Shown: one piece after another, positions 25,428 through 33,727 of the stretch | Numbering within the stretch: position 1 is the first letter of the stretch | How the letters are laid out: the number at the start of each line of letters is the position of its first letter | Assembly: GCA_025357755.1 (NCBI GenBank) | Contig: JANXOP010000273.1 | Location: 62,001-126,000, forward strand | From: Kofleriaceae bacterium | GTDB taxonomy: Bacteria > Myxococcota_A > Polyangia > Haliangiales > Haliangiaceae | Length of the DNA: 64,000 nt | Direction: 5' to 3' | The notes under the pieces: generated by a model | What the model was told of the DNA's origin: nothing | The model's input: only the letters and a program-made list of their open reading frames with translations | Databases searched by the model: none | Position numbers and translations under genes: made by a program

Positions 25428-26207
25428 CTAGAGCTCGACAATCTTCGCGTCGTCGGGCTCGCGGAACCAATTCTTCTGCGTGAGCTCCACGAGGACGGCC
25501 GGGTACTTCGAGAAATCGAGATGCGAGAAGCATCGTGCACGCGCGAGCGCCTGGACGAGCGGCGCCGGCCGGTGTCGGCGCGTGAGTGCGCGTAGCGAGA
25601 GCACGTAGTCTTCGCGAAAGACGGTCGGAACGATGATCGTCGACTGCTCCGCGGCCACGAGCTCGGAATTCATCATGATGCGTGCGATTCGCCCGTTGCC
25701 ATCGACGAACGGATGGACGTCGCTGACCAGGAACATGATGAAGATCGCGCGCCGCAATCCCGGTTCGAGGTCGCGGCTCAAGGCGAAGCCATGGCGCAGA
25801 GTGCCCTGCACGTAATCGGGATGAACGAACACGGTGTCGCCTGCGCGATTGACCACGGTCTTGAACGCACCGGGCGATACCTCGGGACGCTGCGCCATCA
25901 TCGTCGCGTGGCGACGCCGGAGAGTCGCGATGAACGCTTCGAACGTGTCCGGGTTTCTGCGCATCTCGCCGCGGTCCGAGACGATCTCGAAGGTGCCGAC
26001 GATGTCGTGCGCATCCTTGGGACGGGCGGGCGGGATCTGTTTGTCGAAGACGATCGACTCCGCCTCGGCGACTTCGAACGTGGTGCCTTCGATGTAGTTC
26101 GAGAAGTATGCCTCGAAGAACGCCTTGTTCTTGAAGTGCGCTGGCGAGCTGAAGCGATCCACGGTCTGCGCGATCGGTGCACGCAGCTCGGCGAACAGAA
26201 GCTGCAA
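25428..26207 (-). CDS. Fic-domain protein (AMPylator-type), N-terminus disrupted
   Basis: The Fic motif HPFVDGNGRIAR is complete, with catalytic H165 counted from TTG 26207. The inhibitory helix motif SNYIEG (S36, E40, G41) lies N-terminal to it, so this is an auto-inhibited class II Fic enzyme that would transfer AMP or another nucleotide moiety to a protein hydroxyl. The same frame is open, without a start codon, to about 26370 and reads naturally (WPSSKWKAESDRSARVSG). The only good start, GTG 26376 (VTEALPPVLFPG), lies in another frame. Removing one T from the TTTTT run near 26350 would join them. As it stands, translation would have to begin at TTG 26207. Three 30-bp-spaced repeats lie upstream. 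Confidence 0.82.
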   Translation of the reverse strand: MQLLFAELRAPIAQTVDRFSSPAHFKNKAFFEAYFSNYIEGTTFEVAEAESIVFDKQIPPARPKDAHDIVGTFEIVSDRGEMRRNPDTFEAFIATLRRRHATMMAQRPEVSPGAFKTVVNRAGDTVFVHPDYVQGTLRHGFALSRDLEPGLRRAIFIMFLVSDVHPFVDGNGRIARIMMNSELVAAEQSTIIVPTVFREDYVLSLRALTRRHRPAPLVQALARARCFSHLDFSKYPAVLVELTQKNWFREPDDAKIVEL

Positions 26208-26408
26208 GCGCTCGATACACGCGGCATCGAACGGTTCGCCCGCCGCTCGCGCCTTGGCGACGCCACTGACGCGGGCCGACCTGTCGGATTCGGCCTTCCA
26301 CTTTGAGCTCGGCCATCCGGCGTCGCTCGGTGCTGTTGTGCCCGGGAAAAAGCACCGGTGGTAGCGCTTCGGTCACCTGGTCATTTTGCGTCAGAGTTGC
26401 GGGAGTTC

Positions 26409-26478
26409 GAGCGTTTTTGTAGTCATTTCAACAAATAAGAGCGTTTTGTTAGCAGATATTTCAGCACAGAGCGTTTTT
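26409..26478. promoter_or_regulatory. Three GAGCGTTTT repeats at exact 30-bp spacing upstream of the Fic gene
   Basis: GAGCGTTTT begins at 26409, 26439 and 26469, so two successive intervals are both exactly 30 bp (about three helical turns). The intervening bases are AT-rich and unrelated to each other. The array starts 33 bp before GTG 26376 on the minus strand. The remaining bases to 26723 show no supported gene. It looks like an operator array for cooperative binding on one DNA face. Confidence 0.6.
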
Positions 26479-26723
26479 ACGCAGATAAATTCCACGAACC
26501 GACGAGGCGAAGATCAGCACGAACCTGTCGCGCTTACGAGCAACGAGCTTGTCGCGCAGCTGGCGCCCGGCCGGCCACGAGCTCGGCGTGGATCTCTGCG
26601 AGGCGCGGAGGGCTCCCGGTATCCTCGTCGACAACCGCGTACCAGACGCCAGCACACATCAACGGTGGCCTCGTGGCTCCACAGCGCGCGTGGGATCCTG
26701 GTGACCGAAGCGTTCGTGGCGAA

Positions 26724-28121
26724 TCATCCCTTCGTCTTCACCGGATCGTGCCAGCCGTCCGGCGGCGCGAGCGTGGCCGCCTCGGGCGGACCCCAGGTCG
26801 CCGCTGCATATCGGAGCACCGGCACCACATTGCCGAGCACGGGGTCGACGATCCGCCAGCCGGCGAGCGAGGCGTCCTCGCTCGCGAACAGGGTCGCGTC
26901 GCCGTCGATCGCGTCGCCGAGTAGCCGCTCGTAGGGTTGCATGGAAGCCGCCGGATCGGGCGGGTGCGTGAGCATTAGCTCGGCGAGCTCGCCGGTCATC
27001 GCCTCGCCGCCGCGCTTCACGTTGACGCCGACGCCGATCGCGAAGTCGGGGCCGATGCGAAACCGCAGGTGATCGGGCGCGTGGGCGGTTGTTTCATCGA
27101 GTACGGGGCCGGCAGGGACGCGCCAACGGACGAGCGCCTCCGTGATCGTGACGGGCATCGACTTGCCGACGCGGATCGCGATCGGGACGCCACGCCAGCG
27201 GTCGGAGTCGATGCGCACGCGCAGCGCGGCGAAGGTCTCGGTCGTCGAATCCTGGGCCACGCCTTTCACCTCGCGATACTCCGCGACCTGGCCGCGCACG
27301 ACGTCGGTTGGCAGGATCGGCGCGATCTGCGCGAGCAGCAGGCTTCGCGCCGCGCGCAGCCCTGCGTGCCCCGGGGTGGTCGGGAGCTCCATCGTCAGGC
27401 ACGCGAGCAGCTCGAGCATGTGGTTCTGCACGACATCTCGGATCGCGCCGACCGCATCGTAGAAACCGGCGCGACCGTCGATGCCGAGCTCCTCGGCCAT
27501 CGTGATCTGGATGCTCGCAACCTGGCCGACGCGGAGCGCGTGCTCGAAGACCGGATTCGCCGCGCGAAAGTACGCGATGTTCTCGACGGCTTCTTTGCCG
27601 AGATAGTGATCGACGCGAAAGATCGCATCCTCGGGCCAGGACTCGTGGAGCGCGCGGCTGAGCGCCTGCGCCGACGCGAGATCGTGGCCGAACGGCTTCT
27701 CGAGCATCAGTCGTGCGCCGCGCGCGAGCCCGGCCGCCGCGAGGTGCGCGCCGACCTGCTGGAACGTATCGGGCGGCAGCGCGACGTAGTGAAGTGGGTG
27801 CTGCGAATCGGGGATGGCGTCGCGGATTCGAGAGAACGTCTTCGCGTCATCGAAGTCGACCGTGACGTAGCGCAGCTGGTGGACGAGCGCGTCGTAGCTC
27901 TTGCCGCGCGGCTTGGCCTTCGTGGCAGCGATACTCTCGTGGACGCGCGCGTGGAGAGCGTCGTCGGTCAGCGGCTTGCGCCCGACCGCGATGATCGGCA
28001 TGTCCAGCCGACCGTGCTCGACGAGCGCGAGCAGGGCCGGAAAGATTTGCTTGAACGCGAGGTCCCCGGTGGCGCCGAAGATCACCAGTGCATCCGAACG
28101 CTCCGCCGCCGATGAGCTCAT
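26724..28121 (-). CDS. zwf: Glucose-6-phosphate 1-dehydrogenase
   Basis: 465 residues, normal for the family. The NADP-binding start FGATGDLAFKQIFPAL has the GxxGDL fingerprint. The active-site block RVDHYLGKEAVENIAYFR contains the substrate-binding His-Tyr and Lys, and EKPFGHDLASA precedes it. The C-terminal half has the family's YREVKGVAQDSTTETFAALRV region. It catalyses the first, NADPH-producing step of the oxidative pentose phosphate pathway in the cytosol. It is not in an operon with gnd, pgl or opcA here; both neighbours are unrelated. Confidence 0.95.
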   Translation of the reverse strand: MSSSAAERSDALVIFGATGDLAFKQIFPALLALVEHGRLDMPIIAVGRKPLTDDALHARVHESIAATKAKPRGKSYDALVHQLRYVTVDFDDAKTFSRIRDAIPDSQHPLHYVALPPDTFQQVGAHLAAAGLARGARLMLEKPFGHDLASAQALSRALHESWPEDAIFRVDHYLGKEAVENIAYFRAANPVFEHALRVGQVASIQITMAEELGIDGRAGFYDAVGAIRDVVQNHMLELLACLTMELPTTPGHAGLRAARSLLLAQIAPILPTDVVRGQVAEYREVKGVAQDSTTETFAALRVRIDSDRWRGVPIAIRVGKSMPVTITEALVRWRVPAGPVLDETTAHAPDHLRFRIGPDFAIGVGVNVKRGGEAMTGELAELMLTHPPDPAASMQPYERLLGDAIDGDATLFASEDASLAGWRIVDPVLGNVVPVLRYAAATWGPPEAATLAPPDGWHDPVKTKG

Positions 28122-28306
28122 CCCGGCACCGTAGCTGATCTAGCGGCGCACGTCCTTCAGCCGGTTCGATGCGGCGACGTCCTCGCTGCACATCGCACTC
28201 GGCGAGACGCTTCGTCTGTGATGCAACCATGGCTAGCTGGTCTGGACAGAGGCTGGAGTCCGGCGCATGTCGTCGCGACCCTGGCAGCCGAGCTCGATGT
28301 CCCCGG

Positions 28307-29047
28307 CTAGCGGCACGCCGGTCGCTTCGGATCGAGGTACACGACCTCGGTAGCCATGATCATGCCGTCCCCCATGCTCATGTGGCCGTAGTGCCCGGCC
28401 GTGTGGGCCATGCCTACGACGCGAACCCGGTAGGTGTGCGAGTCCATCAGATGAGGGCTACGCGGCGGTGGGGGCTCGCAGATCTGCTTCGCGTCGGGAT
28501 AGAGATCCATCCAGATTCCCTGGTCGACGACCGAGACCTCGAAGCCGACGAGCCAGTCCGCTTCGAACGTCACCATCACGCCAGAGAACTTCGCGCGGTC
28601 CTTCAGGATGTCGCTGGGGTGCGCGATCGCGATCGGGGCCGGGCGCGCGAAGTGCTCGATCGACGTGGCCTCGAGGCGTAAGCCGTGCCTGCCTTCGCGC
28701 AGCGTCGCGACCACGTGGACCGGCGCGATCGTGCCCGCCATCGTGATCGGCGTGTGATCCGCACGCGCGAGCGCGAGCCGGTTCGCGCCGACGTCCTCGA
28801 GCTCGACGTCGAGCTCGCCGTGCTCGGCGATCGACGAGTACTCCGCGTCGCGCATCGGCGCATCGAGATCGACATGGACGACGGTGCCGATCCATTCGGG
28901 ATGATCGAAGAGGTCCTTGGCCTGGATCGCGGTCGGGGCGGCTGCGTCGGGAGGTCGCGCGGGCACCTTCGGACCCGGCGGGGGCGCGGCCGGCACCGGC
29001 GTGCTCTGCTGGCATCCGACGAGTGCGAGTGCGAGCAGTGCTTTCAT
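28307..29047 (-). CDS. Lipoprotein of unknown function
   Basis: ATG 29047 gives MKALLALALVGCQQS, a clear lipobox, then a Pro/Ala-rich spacer and about 210 residues. The mature domain is strand-rich and ends MGDGMIMATEVVYLDPKRPACR. An OB-fold-like layout is possible: it contains two similar segments about binding or delaying change (IGTVVHVDLDAPM, SGVMVTFEADWLV), which may be two copies of one small beta-barrel. No enzymatic motif seen. Confidence 0.7.
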   Translation of the reverse strand: MKALLALALVGCQQSTPVPAAPPPGPKVPARPPDAAAPTAIQAKDLFDHPEWIGTVVHVDLDAPMRDAEYSSIAEHGELDVELEDVGANRLALARADHTPITMAGTIAPVHVVATLREGRHGLRLEATSIEHFARPAPIAIAHPSDILKDRAKFSGVMVTFEADWLVGFEVSVVDQGIWMDLYPDAKQICEPPPPRSPHLMDSHTYRVRVVGMAHTAGHYGHMSMGDGMIMATEVVYLDPKRPACR

Positions 29048-29153
29048 CACTCGATCGTAAATGCAGAATCTGGCGGCGCAATGACATCCGCCCCGATAGT
29101 CGTGTCGCCGTCTATTTGCTGATCGCGGCGCCCGGCCAGGTTACCAGCACGGG

Positions 29154-29429
29154 ATGAAACTCTTCCTTGCCGCCTCGCTCGTCGCGATCTTTGCCACCAC
29201 GGCCTTCGCGGGACCGACGCTTCGTTACTACAACGAGGATTCGAAGGACTACACCTGGAAGGCGACCTGCTCGGGCAGCGAGTACAGCGTGACGTTCGAT
29301 CACAGCAAGACCTCGTCGGTGACGATCCAGGGCTCGGCGCCATGCGTGCTCCACGCTCCCTCTGGCGACGTGAAGCTCACCGGTGATGCGAAGCTGCACA
29401 TCAAGGACGGAAAGGTGACAGTCGAGTAG
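29154..29429 (+). CDS. Small secreted protein
   Basis: A cleavable signal peptide (MKLFLAASLVAIFATTAFA) precedes a 72-residue mature protein with two cysteines and repeated beta-strand patterns (YYNEDSKDYTWKATC, EYSVTFDHSKTSSVTI, DAKLHIKDGKVTVE). It is probably a small periplasmic beta-sandwich. No family recognised. It is divergent from the lipoprotein at 28307. Confidence 0.65.
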   Translation: MKLFLAASLVAIFATTAFAGPTLRYYNEDSKDYTWKATCSGSEYSVTFDHSKTSSVTIQGSAPCVLHAPSGDVKLTGDAKLHIKDGKVTVE

Positions 29430-29519
29430 TCATCAAGGTCGTGACGAAGTATGCGCGTGGTCGCCCGTCGTTCGCAGTCTGACTTCGAGAGCTCCGATCC
29501 GAGCGAAGGCCAGAACCTG

Positions 29520-31124
29520 CTACAGCTCGGCGGTCGCGAGAAACCGCGGCGGGCGGCGCGCCTTCGTCGCGTGCTCGAACGCGTACGCGTAGCCGAGCAG
29601 CTTCGCCTCGGTGTACGCGGTTCCGATGAACGACATCCCGATCGGCAGCGAATGATAGAAGCCCGCCGGCACCGTGACGTGCGGATAGCCGGCGACCGCG
29701 GGCAGCGTCGGCGAATTGGGGCCAGGCGTGAGCGCATCGCCGCCGATCGGATCGATCAGCCACGGCAAGCCACCTGTTCCGACGACGATCGCGTCGAGCT
29801 TGTCCTTCTGGATCGCGGCGTCGATCACGTCGCGCGACATCGCGAGGCACTGCGCGCGCGCAGCATCGTAGCCATTGTCCTGCAAGCCGGCGTGCTGTTG
29901 CGCCATGTCGAAGTACTCGTGCCCGAACCAGCGCAGCTCCTCGGGGTGCATGTAGTCGAACGCGAGCAGATCCATCATGCCGCGCAGCTTCGGATCGCCG
30001 CGTCGCGCGAGGTACGCCTCCATGGCCGCTCGCATCTCGCACGCGAAGACGAGGATCTCGAGGCCGGGGAGCTTCGGGTTGATCTCGAGCGCGATGTCGT
30101 CGATCACGGTCGCGCCGAGCTCTCCCAGCTTCGCGATCACGCTGGTCATCACCGAATCGATCGTGCGCGAGGCTCCGAACCAGCCCTTGCGCGGGATGCC
30201 GATGCGCGCGCCGGCGAGCGCCTTCGGATCGAGGTGCGCGAGGTAGTCTTCGACGCGCGCGCTCGCGGTCGCCGGATCATCAGGATCCGGGCCCGCGATC
30301 GCACCGAGTAGCGCCGCGACATCGGCCACGCAGCGGCCCATCGGCCCGACCGTGTCCTGGCTCGACGAGATCGGAATCACGCCGGCGCGACTGACGAGCC
30401 CGACCGTGGGCTTGATCCCGACGAGCGAGCACATGCTCGCGGGCGACGTGATCGATCCATCGGTCTCGCTGCCGAGCGCGGCGGCGCACATGCTCGCGGC
30501 TACGGCCGCCGCAGATCCGCTGCTCGATCCGCTGGTGTTGCGATCGAGCGCGTACGGGTTGCGGGTCTGGCCACCGCGCGCACTCCAGCCGCTGATCGAG
30601 CCGAGCCCGCGCAGGTTCGCCCACTCCGACAGGTTCGCTTTTCCGAGGACGATCGCGCCCGCTGCGCGCAGCTTCGCGGTGACCGTGGCGTCGCGCGGCG
30701 CGGGATGCTCGAACGCGAGGGAGCCGGCGGTCGTGCGCAGCTTGCCCGCGGTATCGATGTTGTCCTTCACGAGGATCGGCATGCCGTGCAGCGGGCCGCG
30801 CTTCTTCGCCTGGTCGAGCTGCGCCGCGATCGTGCGCGCATCCGGATCGAGCTCGATCACCGCGTTGAGAGGTGCGAGCGCCGCGATCCTCGCGGTGTAC
30901 ATGTCGACGAGCTGGACCGCGGTGTAACGCGTGCCGAGCTCGCTGATCGGTAGATCGACGAGCTCGTCGTGCGGAACGTTCGTGATCGCCGAAGCACCGG
31001 TGGCCCTCGGCTGCGACAGCGGCCACGCCGGCGGCGGCATGAAGGGAGGCTTCTCCTCCTCGTGCGACCGGCATCCAACCACCAGGGCCGCCGCGCTCGC
31101 CTTGAACAAGAACCTTCGGTCCAT
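29520..31124 (-). CDS. Amidase-signature hydrolase, probable Tat-exported lipoprotein
   Basis: ATG 31124 gives MDRRFLFKASAAALVVGC, which combines a twin-arginine motif with a lipobox; starts further upstream would bury the signal. The catalytic Ser-cisSer-Lys triad of the amidase signature family is intact: K120 (PILVKDNID), S200 (in NTSGSSSGSAAAV) and S224 (in ETDGSITSPA). The spacing of 24 residues between the serines is the family norm. The 534-residue length is also typical. It hydrolyses an amide outside the cytoplasm; the substrate is unknown. The best relatives by motif order are the peptide amidase / Asp-tRNA amidotransferase A-like group. Confidence 0.9.
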   Translation of the reverse strand: MDRRFLFKASAAALVVGCRSHEEEKPPFMPPPAWPLSQPRATGASAITNVPHDELVDLPISELGTRYTAVQLVDMYTARIAALAPLNAVIELDPDARTIAAQLDQAKKRGPLHGMPILVKDNIDTAGKLRTTAGSLAFEHPAPRDATVTAKLRAAGAIVLGKANLSEWANLRGLGSISGWSARGGQTRNPYALDRNTSGSSSGSAAAVAASMCAAALGSETDGSITSPASMCSLVGIKPTVGLVSRAGVIPISSSQDTVGPMGRCVADVAALLGAIAGPDPDDPATASARVEDYLAHLDPKALAGARIGIPRKGWFGASRTIDSVMTSVIAKLGELGATVIDDIALEINPKLPGLEILVFACEMRAAMEAYLARRGDPKLRGMMDLLAFDYMHPEELRWFGHEYFDMAQQHAGLQDNGYDAARAQCLAMSRDVIDAAIQKDKLDAIVVGTGGLPWLIDPIGGDALTPGPNSPTLPAVAGYPHVTVPAGFYHSLPIGMSFIGTAYTEAKLLGYAYAFEHATKARRPPRFLATAEL

Positions 31125-31230
31125 GGCGCGATGATAGGCGCAGACGGCGGCATGCTCTGGCAACTTCGACGAGTTACGTGCGTTTCCAGGTGATGCCGTA
31201 GGCGCTCGGTTAGCGGGCGCGCGGCGCGTT

Positions 31231-32337
31231 TCAGGGTTCGAGCGCGGTGACTGCGGGTCGCGACGACGATCTCTGCGTAGTGAGCGTGCTAGCAGCGAGG
31301 ACGGCCGCCACCGCAGCCACCACCTCGATCGGATCGCTCGGAGACAACGTCGGAATCTCGATCGCGGTGATGCCCCACCTTCGAACGTGCGCGGCGATCT
31401 CTGCAGCGGCTGTTCGTGCCGCCTCGATCGATTCGCTCGCGAGCCTCGCGCACGCCCGGATCGCGGGGCTCGCGGCGGGATGAGTCACGAGGGCGCGAGG
31501 CGACACCGCCGGTACCCGATTGATGACGACGAGCGCCGGCGCGTGCCCGATCTTTTTCAGCTCGGTTCGGATCGCCTCGAGGTCCTCGATGGCTCCTGGG
31601 CGCGCCGACGTGACGAGCGTGATGTAGACCTGCGAAGGATCCAGCATCGCGCGCGCGTTCGCGACGATCTCGGACAACTCGGGCTGCACGTCGGATGCAA
31701 GCGCGAGCAGCGCGAGCGCCGCGGCGATCGGTGCCTCGCCGATCGAGGCCGAGAGCGTTTGCACGAGGCGGTTCTGGCCCCAGCGCGCCAGCCGGCTCGT
31801 GAGCCCGCGCGTCGGCGCGACAGCCTGGCGCGCCAGCTGGCCGAGCCATCGCAGCGCACGTCCGTCGACGATCTCGCCGAGCCGCGTCGGTAGCGCGAGC
31901 AACTCGAGCGCATGCCGCGAGGGAGCGGTGTCGATCACGAGGGTGCTCGGGACCGTCGCGGCACTCCGGTAGCGCGCGAGCTCGGTGAGCGAGATCAGCT
32001 CGTGGATCCCTGCGAAGCCGCCGGTCATCGCCTCGAGCAGCGGATTGTTGGCGAGACGATCGGCGTGATCAGGAAACTGGATCAGCCAGCGCGCGATCAG
32101 CTCGCGGACACCGGTGACGGGGGACGGCACCAGCGCGGTCAGGTTCGGCTGGCCAGGAACGTCGCCGAGGCCGAGTAAGCCGGGCAAGCCGACCGCATCG
32201 CCGAGCCTGCGTGCCGGATCGACGGTGGCAACGATCGTGCGCTGACCACGTGCGGCGAGCATCGCGGCGAGCGCGGCCGCGACCGTGGTCTTGCCGACGC
32301 CGCCGGTTCCGAGACACACCCAGGTCGACGGTGTCAC
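31231..32337 (-). CDS. ArsA/Get3-like P-loop ATPase, second of a coupled pair
   Basis: Translation probably starts at GTG 32337, whose TG forms the stop of the upstream gene (GTGA). The 368-residue product begins STWVCLGTGGVGKTTVAAAL, the deviant Walker A with the signature Lys of the ArsA/MinD class, then IVATVDPARRLGDAVG (switch I) and STLVIDTAPSRHALELL (Walker B plus switch II). The C-terminal half is helical, as in ArsA family proteins. No metal-binding Cys cluster is obvious, so arsenite transport is unlikely. A membrane-protein targeting or partitioning role is more plausible. Confidence 0.86.
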   Translation of the reverse strand: MTPSTWVCLGTGGVGKTTVAAALAAMLAARGQRTIVATVDPARRLGDAVGLPGLLGLGDVPGQPNLTALVPSPVTGVRELIARWLIQFPDHADRLANNPLLEAMTGGFAGIHELISLTELARYRSAATVPSTLVIDTAPSRHALELLALPTRLGEIVDGRALRWLGQLARQAVAPTRGLTSRLARWGQNRLVQTLSASIGEAPIAAALALLALASDVQPELSEIVANARAMLDPSQVYITLVTSARPGAIEDLEAIRTELKKIGHAPALVVINRVPAVSPRALVTHPAASPAIRACARLASESIEAARTAAAEIAAHVRRWGITAIEIPTLSPSDPIEVVAAVAAVLAASTLTTQRSSSRPAVTALEP

Positions 32338-33197
32338 GAGCTCCTCGCTGCGATCGCGCGCGCCACAACGGGAGCGGACGGTCGATCCAGGCCGAGTGGG
32401 AGCTCGCATGTCGGCGTGATCTCGAACCACGGCATCGGCGAGGGCTTGGCCCATTGCGCGAGCGCGGCAGCCTCGGAGGTCAGGTCGGTGAGCCGCGCGA
32501 GCGACGCGAGATCGCTGGCATCGAACGAGGGTGGACGATGGACCTGATTGATCACGATGAGGTCGGGAGGCCGCGGCAACGCCTCGCACAGCTCGGCGGT
32601 CTCGCGCGCGACCAGCGGCTCGCACAGCGTGACCACGACGAGTCGCGTGAAGGTCGGATCGCCGAGGCGCTCGTGCAGCCGATCGACGAGCGTGCGCGCG
32701 CGGCCGACCGGCGCGAGCGATCGCAATAGCCCGACCGTCGTCAACCACGCGAGGCCGTGACCGGTCGCTGGCATATCGAGTACGACCTGGCTGCCGCCGT
32801 CGACGCGAGTCAGCGCCGCGACCAGCAACGAGACTTCACGCAAGCCCGGCACGACCGTCGCGAGCTGGCGCACCGCGAACTGAGACATCACGGCGCGAGC
32901 GAGCCGATTCGAACCGAAGATGATCGCAGCTGCGTCGCGCAGCGCATCGAGCTCGTCGATCCGCTCCACGCTGTAGCGCCGGCTGACTTCGCGGATCGGA
33001 TCGTGACCGAGTCGCGCCCCGAGCCCGGGTTCGACGACCATCGCGCGACCACCGCTGGTGCCCATCAGCTCCGCGAGACCGTGCGCGACGGTAGACTTAC
33101 CAACTCCGCCCTTGCCCAGCACGAGCGTGAGGGGCCAGGCGACCGAGGAAGGCTCGGTCACGGTCGGAGCTCGACGTTCACGTCCCTTGGATGCCAA
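32334..33197 (-). CDS. ArsA-like P-loop ATPase, first of a coupled pair
   Basis: The start is TTG 33197 or GTG 33161. The product has the deviant Walker A GKGGVGKSTVAHGLAEL, then AMVVEPGLG in switch I and QVVLDMPATGHGLAWL in switch II, and VINQVHRPP near the base-binding position. Compared with the downstream partner it lacks part of the helical C-terminal lid. The four-base stop/start overlap implies matched synthesis. ArsA-type enzymes work as dimers, so the two may form a heterodimer (inference). Confidence 0.86.
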   Translation of the reverse strand: MASKGRERRAPTVTEPSSVAWPLTLVLGKGGVGKSTVAHGLAELMGTSGGRAMVVEPGLGARLGHDPIREVSRRYSVERIDELDALRDAAAIIFGSNRLARAVMSQFAVRQLATVVPGLREVSLLVAALTRVDGGSQVVLDMPATGHGLAWLTTVGLLRSLAPVGRARTLVDRLHERLGDPTFTRLVVVTLCEPLVARETAELCEALPRPPDLIVINQVHRPPSFDASDLASLARLTDLTSEAAALAQWAKPSPMPWFEITPTCELPLGLDRPSAPVVARAIAARSS

Positions 33198-33260
33198 CGA
33201 GCATGCGAACGTTACGAGCGACTACAGCCGCGAGGCCACGTCGTGACACGGCTCGCACCG

Positions 33261-33533
33261 CTACGGTTCAAGTGATTCGGCGGTGTGCACGATCGTGACC
33301 TCGCGCGACTCCTCGAGCATCGCGACGAGTGCCGAATCGATCGCCTCGCCGGTCGTCGTCGGCTTGCCGCGGTCGGTCGTGCTGACGAACAGGGTGGCTT
33401 CGTCGTCGAGGCGATCGAGCTCCGGGCCGACCATCGCACGGCGCAGCTGCCACATGCCGCCGCTATCGCGGCGCGACCGATCGAACATGCGGCCAAGCTC
33501 CGCGAGCTCGATGTAGACGAGCAGGCTCGCCAT
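33261..33533 (-). CDS. Small protein of unknown function upstream of the ArsA pair
   Basis: 90 residues, soluble, starting MASLLVYIELAELGRMFDRS and ending LEESREVTIVHTAESLEP. It lies 63 bp before the ArsA-like genes on the same strand and may be co-transcribed with them. No motif recognised. The amino-acid composition is natural, which supports a real gene. Confidence 0.55.
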   Translation of the reverse strand: MASLLVYIELAELGRMFDRSRRDSGGMWQLRRAMVGPELDRLDDEATLFVSTTDRGKPTTTGEAIDSALVAMLEESREVTIVHTAESLEP

Positions 33534-33727
33534 TCACACGATCGTATCCCGATTCGCCATTCTTCGCCCGTGAGCGCACGCGCGCGATCACTGCGCCGTG
33601 ATGTCGAGCGACTCTCATGGCGGCGGTCGTCGAGCGGTGGCACCCACGCCGAGCGCGCCGCCTTCAAGAATCAGATCGATTGGATTCCTTGAGTGACGGA
33701 GCAGTGCGGCCGACGCAGGCGCCGGCT

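Noticed and set aside
24952..26376. A long minus-strand open frame over the Fic gene
   Set aside because: Arg/Ser-rich composition over most of its length shows it is the shadow of the Fic frame; only its first dozen codons may belong to the original Fic start.
26409..26498. A short CRISPR array, because of three repeats at a fixed 30-bp interval
   Set aside because: Only nine bases are conserved per unit, no cas genes are present, and the intervals fit operator phasing better.
31231..32337. Arsenite-efflux ATPase function for the ArsA-like pair
   Set aside because: No arsB, arsR or metal-binding Cys cluster in or near the genes; only the general ATPase family is supported.
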